Source: Aliivibrio sp. 1S175 (GTDB taxonomy: Bacteria; Pseudomonadota; Gammaproteobacteria; Enterobacterales; Vibrionaceae). From it: DNA of 64,000 nt. Both the position numbers and the translations under genes were made by a program. The stretch is from positions 124,001 through 188,000 of the forward strand of contig NZ_MAJS01000046.1 of the NCBI RefSeq assembly GCF_001690985.1. Direction: 5' to 3'. A model generated the notes under the pieces. It saw only the letters and a list, made by a program, of their open reading frames with translations, ran no database searches and was not told where the DNA came from. Below are positions 27,148 to 36,325 of the stretch, piece after piece (the stretch's first letter is position 1; each line of letters starts with the position of its first letter).

Positions 27148-28053
27148 ATGTTAGAGTATATTTATCAAGCGACAGGCTTACTTCTGATTGCGTTTTCATT
27201 TCAAAGTTTTACCGATAAAAAGAACCCAAAAGCCATTGGCACAGGACTTTTTTGGTTAGCTTATGGTCTTTCTTTTTGCTTAGGTGCGGTATTACCTGAT
27301 TGGGTTGTCGGTTTATTAGTATTATTGATGACGTTGATTGCTTCGGCGGGGTTAATGGGCATTGGTTCTTACAACTCAAGTAATAATGAGTTCAGAGAAA
27401 CGAGCGCGAAGTCATTACAAAATATGTTGTTTCTTCCGGCCTTAATTGTACCAGTGGGTACGATTTTATGGAGTCAGCTAACCGGAACAAGTGCATTGAT
27501 TGGGTTAGGATTAAGCTCATTATTGTCACTTCTTGTCGCGAACTGGCTAACAAAATGCAAACCAGTACAAAGTATTCATGAAGGTCGTCGCCTGATTGAT
27601 ACCATTGGTTGGGCAGCTATTTTATCTCAATTTCTAGCCGCATTAGGTTATCTATTTGGTCAGGCTGGAGTCGGTGATACCGTTTCTCAAATAGTAAAAG
27701 AAATTGTCCCTCACGGCAGCGTATTAGCTTATGTCATTGCGTATACGTTTGGTATGGCTATTTTCACTATCGTTATGGGTAATGCGTTTGCGGCTTTTGC
27801 TGTCATTACCGCAGGTATTGGTATTCCATTGCTGATTGTTGAAATGGGCGGTGATCCAATTGTGGTTGGTGTATTAGGCATGATCTCAGGCTATTGTGGC
27901 ACCTTAATGACACCAATGGCGGCTAACTTTAATGTTGTACCTGCGGCATTATTGGAATTAGATAATAAAAACCAAGTGATCATTACCCAGTTCATTCCCG
28001 GTTTTATCATGCTACTTATTAACACTACCTTTATGTACTTTTTTGCCTTTTAG
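27148..28053 (+). CDS. DUF979 integral membrane protein
   Basis: 301 residues, about nine membrane spans. Segments such as GMAIFTIVMGNAFAAFAVIT and GMISGYCGTLMTPMAANFN are typical of DUF979. It is encoded between DUF969 and pcp with nine-base gaps, so the three are one operon. Likely the second half of a permease; transport has not been shown by anything visible here. Confidence 0.85.
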   Translation: MLEYIYQATGLLLIAFSFQSFTDKKNPKAIGTGLFWLAYGLSFCLGAVLPDWVVGLLVLLMTLIASAGLMGIGSYNSSNNEFRETSAKSLQNMLFLPALIVPVGTILWSQLTGTSALIGLGLSSLLSLLVANWLTKCKPVQSIHEGRRLIDTIGWAAILSQFLAALGYLFGQAGVGDTVSQIVKEIVPHGSVLAYVIAYTFGMAIFTIVMGNAFAAFAVITAGIGIPLLIVEMGGDPIVVGVLGMISGYCGTLMTPMAANFNVVPAALLELDNKNQVIITQFIPGFIMLLINTTFMYFFAF

Positions 28054-28062
28054 GGATTAACG

Positions 28063-28701
28063 ATGAAAAAGATTCTAATTACAGGTTTCGAACCTTTTGG
28101 TAATGACAAAATTAATCCAGCGCTAGAAGCGGTAAGATTAATTGCAGGCCGTAAATTGAACGGTGGCGAGATCAGCATTTGCCAAGTGCCGGTTGTGCGT
28201 TATAAATCGATCGACGTGGTTAAACAAGCCATTGAAGATCAACAACCGTATGCGGTGATCACAGTAGGTCAAGCTTCGGGTCGAACGGCTATAACGCCAG
28301 AGCGAATTGCAATTAATGTGGATGATTTTCGCATCCCAGATAATGATGGCATTCAAGTGATTGATGAACCCGTAGTCGAAGGGGGTCCAGATGCTTACTT
28401 TACCACTCTGCCAGTAAAAGCGATGGTAAGTGCGATGCAAAGTGAGGGGATCCCTGCAATGGTATCGAATACTGCTGGGACATTTGTATGTAATCATTTG
28501 TTTTACGGGATCCAACATTACCTAAAAGACACCAATATTCGTCATGGTTTTGTACATATTCCACTATTGCCAGAGCAATCTGTTGATGGTTCTCAACCAA
28601 CAATGAAGTTAGAGCAAATAGCAGAAGGCTTAGCCATTGCTGCTCAAGCGATTATTGATAATGACGAAGACATCCAGCAAGGTGCAGGAACGATTTGTTA
28701 A
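28063..28701 (+). CDS. pcp: Pyroglutamyl-peptidase I
   Basis: 212 residues, the usual size. It removes N-terminal 5-oxoproline from peptides in the cytoplasm. The catalytic triad of family C15 is intact: E80 in [19 protein letters not shown]143 in [14 protein letters not shown], and H165 in [11 protein letters not shown]. The start [13 protein letters not shown] is typical. Last gene of the DUF969-DUF979-pcp unit, followed by a strong terminator. Confidence 0.95.
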   Translation: MKKILITGFEPFGNDKINPALEAVRLIAGRKLNGGEISICQVPVVRYKSIDVVKQAIEDQQPYAVITVGQASGRTAITPERIAINVDDFRIPDNDGIQVIDEPVVEGGPDAYFTTLPVKAMVSAMQSEGIPAMVSNTAGTFVCNHLFYGIQHYLKDTNIRHGFVHIPLLPEQSVDGSQPTMKLEQIAEGLAIAAQAIIDNDEDIQQGAGTIC

Positions 28702-28731
28702 TGTAATAACCACCGAATAATATTCGTATAT

Positions 28732-28766
28732 AAGCCTAACAATCATCATTATTGTTAGGCTTTTTT
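28732..28766 (+). terminator. Rho-independent terminator after pcp
   Basis: AAGCCTAACAAT / ATTGTTAGGCTT, twelve perfect pairs, seven-base loop, then a T run. Confidence 0.95.
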
Positions 28767-29042
28767 ATTTGCTTGTGTGTGGGATAAATAGACTAGCTTC
28801 CGTCATTAAACGTGCTGTTTAGTTGTGTGGGCGTAGTTTTGATAACAAATTTATTACTACTTAGGTAGCAGTTTGTGAAAAAGAACACATTTTTAAATGG
28901 TAAGACTGTTAGTATGATTCATAATGTAAGCATTTGTTTCATTTATGAGTCTCGCACTTATGATTGCAGTGTAGGCTCCGCTGTTTATCATTAATTGCCT
29001 CCATTCTTATTTAAAATCACAATCATTAGAAGTAGAAAGATT

Positions 29043-30935
29043 ATGCACCTAACCTTAAAAATGAAACTTGTTTTAACAAGTGTGGCACTTATCGTATTCA
29101 CGATTATATCGCTAGGAACGTTTTCATACCAAACCATGAAAACCCAAGCATGGGATGCAATTCGTAGTGAGAGCGGAAATACCGCGAAAGCGTACAGTTT
29201 AGGCATTGGTGACTGGTTTAAAGGTCGTCAAGATGCAATAACCGGCATGAAAGAAGCCATTGAACGCGATCCTAATCTCGATATGGTAGCTCATTTAAAG
29301 CAAACTTTTACCTCCGGTGGTTTTGGTTTAAGTTACTACGGTGACGCGGAAGGCGTAATGCAACGTCAAGATCCATCATTGAATAAAGCGGGCTACGATC
29401 CTCGTACTCGTGGGTGGTATAAAGAAACATTAGCTGCAAATAAAGCGATTACCACAAAACCGTATGTTAGCCACACAATGCAAGCGTTAGTAGTAACCTT
29501 AACAGAACCGGTTCGTGAGAATGGCAGAATCGTTGGTGTTACGGCTTCAAATTTAGCATTGGGTGCATTAATTGATGATGTGCTTGATATTTCAGTACCT
29601 GGAAATGGCTATGCGATGCTTTTAGATGTGAGTAATCGAATTGTGGTTGCACACCCAAATGAAAAAATGGCGTTAAAACCAATTTCAGAATTAGGGCAAG
29701 GGTTTGATGCGAATAATCTGAATAGCGAAATTTCATCGGATGGTTTCTTCTTTACTGAACAACAAGGTAAAGAGAAAGCTGTAATGGTGACAGCGGTGCC
29801 TAATACTAATTGGGCGATAGCGCTAGTCATGGATCAAGAAACATTAGAAGCCCCATTACATGCGATGCTAGTTAAATTATTGCTTATTGGTGGTTTAATT
29901 CTATTGTTTGTTTCATTGTTTACGGGATGGTTAGTGACGCGTCAATTACGTGAACTAGGTACAGTATCAGAAGCATTAGCAGACATCGCCAATGGTGAAG
30001 GGGATTTAACGGTTCGCATCAATGTGAAATCGGATGATGAAGTGGGTAAACTGGCAGAGAACTTTAACCAATTTGTTTCTCGCTTACATACAATGGCATC
30101 TAATTTACGAGAGATAACATTAGACCTGAATCGCTCGGCAGCAGATTCCGCCGATTCTGCGATCAAAAGAAGTGAGAATATTCGACAACAACAAGATGAA
30201 ATCACAATGGTGGCCACTGCGGTAACAGAGATGGCAAGTGCAACACAAGAAATCGCAGGTAATGCAGAGAACACCGCAAAATCAGCATCACAAGCCGTTG
30301 ATCTAACGCAAGAAGGCCATCAACAAGTGAATCAAAGCCAATCTTCAATTGGTAATTTAGCGCGCGAAGTGAATAGTGCGGTAGGGATAATTGAAGATCT
30401 TAATGGTCATGCACATAAAATAAGTTCAATCTTAGCCACAATACGTTCTATTGCAGAGCAAACTAACTTACTGGCGTTGAATGCAGCTATTGAAGCCGCG
30501 CGAGCAGGAGAGCAAGGTCGTGGTTTTGCTGTGGTTGCGGATGAAGTTCGAGTATTATCACAGCGAACACATACATCCACCGAAGAAATTCAATCAATGA
30601 TTGAAACATTACAATCGACCACACAAGAAGCGGTATCTGTTATGTCTGACAGTCATCAGCTTGCAGAAACCAGCGTGAAAGACGTTGATGAGGCAGGGGT
30701 GAGTATCGATAATATTGCCGCGCAAATTAATGTCATTAGTGATATGGCAACGCAAATAGCGTCAGCGGCAGAAGAGCAATCAAGTGTAACTGCAGAGATA
30801 AGCCGTAATACAGAAGGTGTGCAAGAAGTTGCTAACCAAATGGCGAATGAAGCAGTAACCGCAGCCAAGCAAGCTGAAGCACTAAAATCATTAGCGGATT
30901 CGTTAGAAGAAGAAATTAAACGCTATAAGCTTTAA
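29043..30935 (+). CDS. Methyl-accepting chemotaxis protein with dCACHE sensor domain
   Basis: 630 residues from the ATG at 29043, which places the first membrane span directly after a short basic start. TM1 at about 8-27, a periplasmic dCACHE domain at about 35-270 ([17 protein letters not shown] resembles the amine/amino-acid binding motif), TM2 at about 275-297, HAMP at about 297-350, then the signalling domain with the hairpin tip [20 protein letters not shown]. There is no CheR-tether pentapeptide at the C-terminus. The aspartate expected after GRIVGV in amino-acid-type dCACHE domains is replaced (GVTASNLAL), so the ligand may differ. Confidence 0.93.
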   Translation: MHLTLKMKLVLTSVALIVFTIISLGTFSYQTMKTQAWDAIRSESGNTAKAYSLGIGDWFKGRQDAITGMKEAIERDPNLDMVAHLKQTFTSGGFGLSYYGDAEGVMQRQDPSLNKAGYDPRTRGWYKETLAANKAITTKPYVSHTMQALVVTLTEPVRENGRIVGVTASNLALGALIDDVLDISVPGNGYAMLLDVSNRIVVAHPNEKMALKPISELGQGFDANNLNSEISSDGFFFTEQQGKEKAVMVTAVPNTNWAIALVMDQETLEAPLHAMLVKLLLIGGLILLFVSLFTGWLVTRQLRELGTVSEALADIANGEGDLTVRINVKSDDEVGKLAENFNQFVSRLHTMASNLREITLDLNRSAADSADSAIKRSENIRQQQDEITMVATAVTEMASATQEIAGNAENTAKSASQAVDLTQEGHQQVNQSQSSIGNLAREVNSAVGIIEDLNGHAHKISSILATIRSIAEQTNLLALNAAIEAARAGEQGRGFAVVADEVRVLSQRTHTSTEEIQSMIETLQSTTQEAVSVMSDSHQLAETSVKDVDEAGVSIDNIAAQINVISDMATQIASAAEEQSSVTAEISRNTEGVQEVANQMANEAVTAAKQAEALKSLADSLEEEIKRYKL

Positions 30936-30951
30936 TAACTCACATTATAAT

Positions 30952-30981
30952 AAAAAACCGTCATTTTTTGGCGGTTTTTTT
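30952..30981 (+). terminator. Rho-independent terminator after the chemoreceptor gene
   Basis: AAAAAACCGTCA / TGGCGGTTTTTT with one G-T pair, then further T residues. Confidence 0.85.
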
Positions 30982-31175
30982 GTGTCAATAAATTGTGATA
31001 TTGATCTAAAAATAAAGTCTATTTAACATTGGATGAAAATATTAAGAAACTTCTTTCTCTGACTATTCCCAAAATTGAAACAAAGTGTAGAATACGCCTC
31101 CTTATCGGCTAATCTGCCAGTGTAATTTATCCCAGTCTATTGAAAATTAAGATCAATATGCTATTTAGGACATAA

Positions 31176-32315
31176 ATGAAAAACGTATTAATTTCTCTTG
31201 TTATTACTTTAGTGACGGCTTCTTGTACGCCAATTTTTGATGGCAACTATAATAGACCAGACTCATGTAATTGCAGTGCTGAGAGTGGAAACTCTCAATC
31301 CAATTCATGGAAGCCGAGTACCACCAAACCAAATCAATCAATTGAAGATCAGTTAGCGAATTTGTCTGAGCATGTGCATAAAACATGGGGTGATAAAGAG
31401 TTTTTAGAAGCAGGCAAACATCGCTATGTAAAGTACCTTGATGGCTATCGCACTCGTGCTCATATTGATTTTGAGAAAGGTAAGATTTATGTATCAACCA
31501 TTTCTCAATATCAACCCAAAGAGACGCTTAAAAAAGCCATTATAGGCACGGTACTCATGCCTGCCGATCCATCGCATGTTGATTTATTCAGTGATAAATC
31601 GATTCCTTTACGTGGACGTCCATTTTTACTTGGTCAAATTAAAGATCAAGAAAACAAAGACATTGAATGGCCATGGCGAGCAGGGGAATACGCGGATTAT
31701 TTAATCGAGAATAAGCTTAAAACGAAAACCATAAAAAATGGCAAAGCGTATTACGTTGAGATCTCAATGGTGGATGACCATCTAGAGCAGCGTGAATTTC
31801 AATATGCAGATTTAATTAAAAAAGCGTCGAAAGAATACGGTATTTCAATCGATTTAATCTACGCCATTATCCAGACCGAAAGTAGCTTCAATCCTTACGC
31901 AGTAAGTCATGCTGGAGCTTATGGTTTAATGCAAGTGATCCCAAAAACAGCAGGAGCAGATGTATTTAAACTAGTAAAAAACAAATCAGGTATCCCAACA
32001 AAAGAGTATTTGTTTAACCCTGCGAATAATATAGACACAGGCACCGCTTATTTTTATATCTTGAAGAATAGATATTTACGAGATATCACTCATGCAACCA
32101 ATAAACATTACAGCATGATATCAGCGTATAACGGTGGTTCAGGTGGTGTATTTTCAACCTTTGATACAAGTAAAACAAAAGCGATAAGCGAGATAAATAG
32201 TTTACAACCAAGTCAATTGTACTGGGCGTTAACAAATAAACACCCAAAAGCAGAAGCGCGTCGTTATCTTGAAAAAGTATTAAAATATCAAAAAGAATTT
32301 AATGAAAAAGCATAG
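31176..32315 (+). CDS. mltC: Membrane-bound lytic murein transglycosylase, MltC family
   Basis: 379 residues. Lipoprotein signal with lipobox VTASC (C17). An N-terminal DUF3393 domain (KYLDGYRTRAHIDFEKG, VDLFSDKSIP) precedes a lytic transglycosylase domain with the catalytic E235 in AIIQTESSFNPYAVSHAGAYGLMQV and ends in HPKAEARRYLEKV, as in MltC. It cleaves peptidoglycan glycan strands from the outer membrane inner leaflet. MltC usually lies next to mutY; here it stands alone before the formate dehydrogenase locus, so it could be a second MltC paralogue. AGGAC precedes the ATG. Confidence 0.88.
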   Translation: MKNVLISLVITLVTASCTPIFDGNYNRPDSCNCSAESGNSQSNSWKPSTTKPNQSIEDQLANLSEHVHKTWGDKEFLEAGKHRYVKYLDGYRTRAHIDFEKGKIYVSTISQYQPKETLKKAIIGTVLMPADPSHVDLFSDKSIPLRGRPFLLGQIKDQENKDIEWPWRAGEYADYLIENKLKTKTIKNGKAYYVEISMVDDHLEQREFQYADLIKKASKEYGISIDLIYAIIQTESSFNPYAVSHAGAYGLMQVIPKTAGADVFKLVKNKSGIPTKEYLFNPANNIDTGTAYFYILKNRYLRDITHATNKHYSMISAYNGGSGGVFSTFDTSKTKAISEINSLQPSQLYWALTNKHPKAEARRYLEKVLKYQKEFNEKA

Positions 32316-32356
32316 ATAGAATTATGCCTCTGTTAAGGGATTAGATTGTCGGGATT

Positions 32357-32393
32357 AAGGACGAGTCATTGCTTTTTGCTCTTACTCGTCCTT
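32357..32393. terminator. Hairpin between convergent mltC and fdhD
   Basis: AAGGACGAGT / ACTCGTCCTT, ten perfect pairs around a 17-base loop, between convergent stop codons. Probable bidirectional terminator; the T tracts are weak. Confidence 0.6.
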
Positions 32394-32401
32394 GCTATGC
32401 T

Positions 32402-32422
32402 TAGTTTCTAGTTTCTAGTTTC
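32402..32422. repeat. Tandem heptamer TAGTTTC x3
   Basis: Three perfect copies of TAGTTTC, followed by a diverged fourth, just beyond the fdhD stop codon. Confidence 0.9.
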
Positions 32423-32426
32423 TGTT

Positions 32427-33278
32427 TTAGTCCCCAAGCGCCGCTTCGCCTTTCACATCAAAGTTGATTTTTTCATATCCAGCAAACACTTGAAAACGCT
32501 TACCTTTCGCGCGAGCAATAATCGTAATGCCAAATTTCTGCGCCAAATCTAAACCCATTTGCGTGACACCTGAGCGAGAAAGTAAGACCGGAATACCCAT
32601 TTGAGCGACTTTAATCACCATTTCAGAGGTTAAACGACCCGTGGTGTAAAACAGTTTATTGTCGCCCGTACCACGGTTTAACCATAATTCGCCCGCAAGT
32701 GTATCTACTGCATTATGACGGCCTACATCTTCCACAAAAGACGAGACTTGGTTGTTTTCACAAATCGCACAGCCATGCACTGCACCTGCGGCTTTGTACG
32801 TGTCATTGTGATAAGTCAGTGCTTCTAACGAGGCGTAAATATCCGATTGATTGATGGTTACTTGAGGCACTTGGTAATTCTCAAGTTGCTTCATCACGTT
32901 GCCATACATGGTGCCTTGACCACAGCCAGAGGTAACCGTTTTCTTCTTTAAATTCTCTTTAACGTGTTCAGTAGTCTCTTTAGTATTCACCGCGGCTGTT
33001 TTGGTTTCCCAATCAATCATGATGGATTCTAATAACGTTACATCGCTAATGAAATGTTGATTCTTTAAATAGCCAACGACTAATTCAGCAGGGCGTGCGC
33101 CTAACGTCATTAGAGTCACCACTTCTTGCCAATTCAACATAACCGTTAATGGTTGTTCACACGCGACTTCTTTTGTTAGCTTCTCACCGTATTCATCATA
33201 AACATCCACAGTAAGAGTTTGTTTAGGTACAGCGCCAGTAGTTATTATTCTTGGTGATTGGCTCAAAGTAAGCTCCAA
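32427..33278 (-). CDS. fdhD: Formate dehydrogenase accessory sulfurtransferase FdhD
   Basis: 283 residues from a TTG with no strong ribosome site. FdhD passes sulfur to the Mo-bis-MGD cofactor of formate dehydrogenase and is essential for its activity. GAVHGCAICEN, EDVGRHNAVDTLAGELW, TGRLTSEMVIKVAQMGIP and LLSRSG are standard FdhD motifs. The flexible loop carries only one cysteine, C119 (TSGCGQGTMYG); the usual CxxC second cysteine is a glycine. It is divergent from the DUF3305/DUF3306 genes of the same locus. Confidence 0.93.
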   Translation of the reverse strand: MELTLSQSPRIITTGAVPKQTLTVDVYDEYGEKLTKEVACEQPLTVMLNWQEVVTLMTLGARPAELVVGYLKNQHFISDVTLLESIMIDWETKTAAVNTKETTEHVKENLKKKTVTSGCGQGTMYGNVMKQLENYQVPQVTINQSDIYASLEALTYHNDTYKAAGAVHGCAICENNQVSSFVEDVGRHNAVDTLAGELWLNRGTGDNKLFYTTGRLTSEMVIKVAQMGIPVLLSRSGVTQMGLDLAQKFGITIIARAKGKRFQVFAGYEKINFDVKGEAALGD

Positions 33279-33430
33279 ATTAATGAGATTTAAGGTAATT
33301 AACGTATTACACGCAAATTTTATACCACAGGATGAGTTGTGGTTAAATTAGAAATAAACCGTTGTTGGTATAAGGATTGCTTTATAGTGTGAATAGAGAT
33401 AAAAAAGCCTCATAAAAAGAAGGGTGACTT

Positions 33431-33892
33431 GTGGATCAAAAAACAGAAAACCAATGGCCGCTTCAATTTGAAGTGATTGAAGAAATCAAACAAGTGGGAC
33501 GTTGGAGTGCGCCATCTTGGCATATTGGTGACATTCATCTTTATGAGAAAAAAACACAAGCAGCGCAAAGTAACGGCATCTTATTTGAGCGAGATCTAGA
33601 AATATTTTTAGATGAACGAACCGATTACCGTTTTAATTTAAGCTCTCAAGATCCAAAGCTATTTTTTGCCTTTGAAAATGATAATGACGTACTTACCCTA
33701 GTAATGATCACTGCGTCACAAAGCTTGATAGGGCAATACATGGATGGTGATTACGTTGTGCTATCGATTGGTATGCCACTACCTGTACAGGCATGGCTAG
33801 AAGCCTTTATCGGCAAAAACGGTGAACTGATAGAAGTTCGTAGAAAGAAACGTAAAGGTGCGGGGCGCGCAAGTGAGCAACTTCCTAAGTAG
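33431..33892 (+). CDS. DUF3305 protein of the formate dehydrogenase locus
   Basis: 153 residues from a GTG with AAGGGTGA upstream. EEIKQVGRWSAPSWHIGDI and YRFNLSSQDPKLFFAFE are recognisable DUF3305 features. No signal peptide. These proteins occur only beside formate dehydrogenase genes and may take part in enzyme maturation; their role is not known. The next gene starts inside its 3' end. Confidence 0.85.
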   Translation: MDQKTENQWPLQFEVIEEIKQVGRWSAPSWHIGDIHLYEKKTQAAQSNGILFERDLEIFLDERTDYRFNLSSQDPKLFFAFENDNDVLTLVMITASQSLIGQYMDGDYVVLSIGMPLPVQAWLEAFIGKNGELIEVRRKKRKGAGRASEQLPK

Positions 33893-34445
33893 ATGGGCAC
33901 TGAGAAAACAGAAGGTAAAACAAGGTGAAGAGGTCAGTGATGAGCCTATTCAAGCACCGTCAACACCTGTTATTGACGCTTCTGTCGAGGATGTTGAAAC
34001 AGCATCAGTTCTAGAAGAGGTAGAATCAACGCCTGAGATAGATCTGCCTACCGAGGCCGATCTGGGTACGATTACAGGAACCAGCAATGTCAGCCAATTT
34101 ATGGCAATAGGGGTAGATAAAAACCTGAAAAAAGCCGCATTGCGTAAGATGTTTTTGAACCCTGAATTTGCAATGGAAGATGAGCCAAACTACTCAACAC
34201 CACCCAAATTGGATAGTGAAACTGCAGCCAAATTACGAGATTGGATGGTAGAGCCTGTTGAAGAAGCAGGCGAGATTGAGCAAGAGTTAGTGGCAGAGCA
34301 ATTATCAGAATCATTATCAAAAGAAGCATCAGAACAACAACAAGAATTAACCGCTAAAAATGAAGCAATAAACAGTAATGATAATGAATATCAATACGTT
34401 ACTGACGACGAAAAAGCCTCAAGTGAGACAAAAAAGACCACTTAA
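33873..34445 (+). CDS. DUF3306 protein of the formate dehydrogenase locus
   Basis: About 190 residues from the GTG at 33873, chosen because the family starts with SNFLSRW and GGGGCG lies just upstream; an in-frame GTG at 33858 is also possible. SQFMAIGVDKNLKKAALRKM and FLNPEF are the conserved core; the N-terminal third and the tail are low-complexity and acidic. It overlaps the end of DUF3305, so they are co-translated. Function unknown, tied to formate dehydrogenase by position. Confidence 0.82.
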   Translation: MSNFLSRWALRKQKVKQGEEVSDEPIQAPSTPVIDASVEDVETASVLEEVESTPEIDLPTEADLGTITGTSNVSQFMAIGVDKNLKKAALRKMFLNPEFAMEDEPNYSTPPKLDSETAAKLRDWMVEPVEEAGEIEQELVAEQLSESLSKEASEQQQELTAKNEAINSNDNEYQYVTDDEKASSETKKTT

Positions 34446-34450
34446 ACAAT

Positions 34451-34487
34451 CGGGACATTTTGAACCATGGTGAGACAAAATGTCCCG
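34451..34487. promoter_or_regulatory. 11-bp perfect inverted repeat, candidate activator site
   Basis: CGGGACATTTT at 34451-34461 and AAAATGTCCCG at 34477-34487. It lies about 80-115 bases upstream of a sigma-54-type promoter, the usual place for an enhancer-binding-protein site. It could instead be a terminator hairpin for DUF3306, but no T run follows it. Confidence 0.5.
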
Positions 34488-34566
34488 ACAAAAAACACCG
34501 CCTGCCAAATAGTCTAAAAATTGCGCATTTTACCCAATTAATATTTCTAATTATTACCCATTAAGT

Positions 34567-34581
34567 TGGTACGGTTATTGC
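34567..34581 (+). promoter_or_regulatory. Sigma-54 (RpoN) type -24/-12 promoter
   Basis: TGGTACGGTTATTGC matches TGGCACGNNNNTTGC at every fixed position but one (C to T), with GG and GC at the required distance. It points at the polyferredoxin gene about 70 bases downstream. Confidence 0.7.
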
Positions 34582-34648
34582 GATGTACTACCTAGAAACC
34601 AGTCTTAGAACTGAATAGGCCCAAATGGGGTCAAGAATAGGTGAAGCA

Positions 34649-36325
34649 ATGTTAACCCAATTTTTAGCACAATCTGAAACAACGAATGCCAAAGCGCGTC
34701 AGTTCGCTATTGCGCAAACCGTTGAGTTAAACAACTTAATCCCACCAACGGTTAGTTACGAAAGCCGTGGTAACTTGATCATCATTGGACCTACCAGCAT
34801 TATTGTTGATGTTGCCGAGCAGTTCTCAGAGCTGAACAGCATCACACTGGTATCAACCGAATCCGATGCACACGATAAAGAGACTGAAAAAACGGTTTAC
34901 CACGCTAAAGATCTAAGCATCAAAGGCTTTTTAGGCGCATTTGATGTTGAGTGCACGTTAAATGGTGAACGCGTGAATCTAGCAAAAGCAACCATTGGTG
35001 CCGCTGCGTTCGATCTTGTGTTAGACATGAAACTAGACAGCGTAATGTCAGAGCAAGTGCCTGTACCGGGTTATTATCCTGTCGGTCGTGGTTATCCAAC
35101 GCTTGCACAAGTGCTTGATGAATTGCCAGCGCTTGTTGGTACGTTTGATAAACCAAAATACTTTCGCTTAAACCCAGAATTATGTGCACACAGTTCACGT
35201 GGCGTAAAAGGGTGTGAGCGTTGTGTCGATGCGTGTCCTGCTGGCGCACTAACCAGTGAAGGCTCAGATCAAACAGGCCACCACATTCAAATTAACCCAT
35301 ACCTTTGTCAAGGTGTTGGTACCTGTGCAACGGCTTGTCCGACTGAAGCGATCAGCTATGCATTGCCAGAAGCCGAGAAAACACAAAACTTCGCAACTCG
35401 CCTACTAGAAAACTACAAGAAAGAGGGTGGCAAAACACCTATTATTGCTTTTTGTAGTGATCGTCATGAAAACTTTAACGTGATGGCACTGAAAACCATG
35501 CCAGATCATGTTATCCCAGTGGTTCTTGATGAGCTTCTTTCTGTTGGTATTGATACATGGTTCTCTGCACTTGTTAATGGCGCAGCACAAATCCTTTTCA
35601 TTGCCAGCCGCAGAATGCCAGAAACCATTCAGCGTGTATTAACGCAAGAAGTCGAAATCGCACAGGCTTTCTTATCTCAATTAGGATTAGAACCTCAACG
35701 CATCCAAGTCGTTTACATGGAAGCGTTACACGAAATGACACTTATCGATACGCCATTAGCGGTAATTGAACAACCTTTAACAGGCAATAAGCGTGCACGT
35801 TTAATGGGCGCGTTAGATCACCTAGCTGCTGATGCGACATCAAATAATATCGAAATTACTGAAATTCAATCTCTTCCTTTTCATGCACCTTATGGCAGCG
35901 TGAGCTGTGAAACGAAAGACTGTACCTTATGTATGGGTTGTGTTGCGGTTTGTCCGACTCGTGCATTGCACAGCGATCCCGATTCACCAACATTAAAATT
36001 CATTGAACAAGATTGTGTTCAATGTGGCCTTTGTGTTAGCGCGTGTCCAGAAAAAGTATTGAGCATGAAAGTGCAAATGAACTGGAGCCAAGCAGAGCGT
36101 CAAGAAACACAAATCATGCATAAAGAAGATGCCGCTTGTTGTATTACTTGTGGAACGCCTTTCGCTCCAGCATCAATGATTGAAATGCTAAGAGTTAAGT
36201 TACAGGGTAACCCACACTTTAGTGACGAAGCCTCAATCAGTCGTCTATACATGTGTGAAGATTGTCGAGTAAAAGACATCTTTATCGATTTGTCTGCAAA
36301 TCCAGAAAAACAATTAAAGGTGTAA
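34649..36325 (+). CDS. 4Fe-4S polyferredoxin of the formate dehydrogenase locus
   Basis: About 558 residues from the ATG at 34649, which has AGGTGA five bases upstream; an in-frame ATG at 34625 is less well placed. Four ferredoxin-type clusters can be seen in two pairs: CERCVDACPAG with CQGVGTCATACPTE in the middle, and CTLCMGCVAVCPT with CVQCGLCVSACPE near 440-490, then CCITCGTPF and CEDCR near the end. No signal peptide, so cytoplasmic. It could pass electrons during maturation of the enzyme or connect formate oxidation to cytoplasmic carriers. Its stop codon overlaps the TorD start. Confidence 0.88.
   Translation: MLTQFLAQSETTNAKARQFAIAQTVELNNLIPPTVSYESRGNLIIIGPTSIIVDVAEQFSELNSITLVSTESDAHDKETEKTVYHAKDLSIKGFLGAFDVECTLNGERVNLAKATIGAAAFDLVLDMKLDSVMSEQVPVPGYYPVGRGYPTLAQVLDELPALVGTFDKPKYFRLNPELCAHSSRGVKGCERCVDACPAGALTSEGSDQTGHHIQINPYLCQGVGTCATACPTEAISYALPEAEKTQNFATRLLENYKKEGGKTPIIAFCSDRHENFNVMALKTMPDHVIPVVLDELLSVGIDTWFSALVNGAAQILFIASRRMPETIQRVLTQEVEIAQAFLSQLGLEPQRIQVVYMEALHEMTLIDTPLAVIEQPLTGNKRARLMGALDHLAADATSNNIEITEIQSLPFHAPYGSVSCETKDCTLCMGCVAVCPTRALHSDPDSPTLKFIEQDCVQCGLCVSACPEKVLSMKVQMNWSQAERQETQIMHKEDAACCITCGTPFAPASMIEMLRVKLQGNPHFSDEASISRLYMCEDCRVKDIFIDLSANPEKQLKV

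Noticed and set aside
29942-30274. Antisense open frame of 110 codons in the chemoreceptor gene
   Set aside because: Ser/Ala-rich antisense reading of a coiled-coil region, a known artefact.
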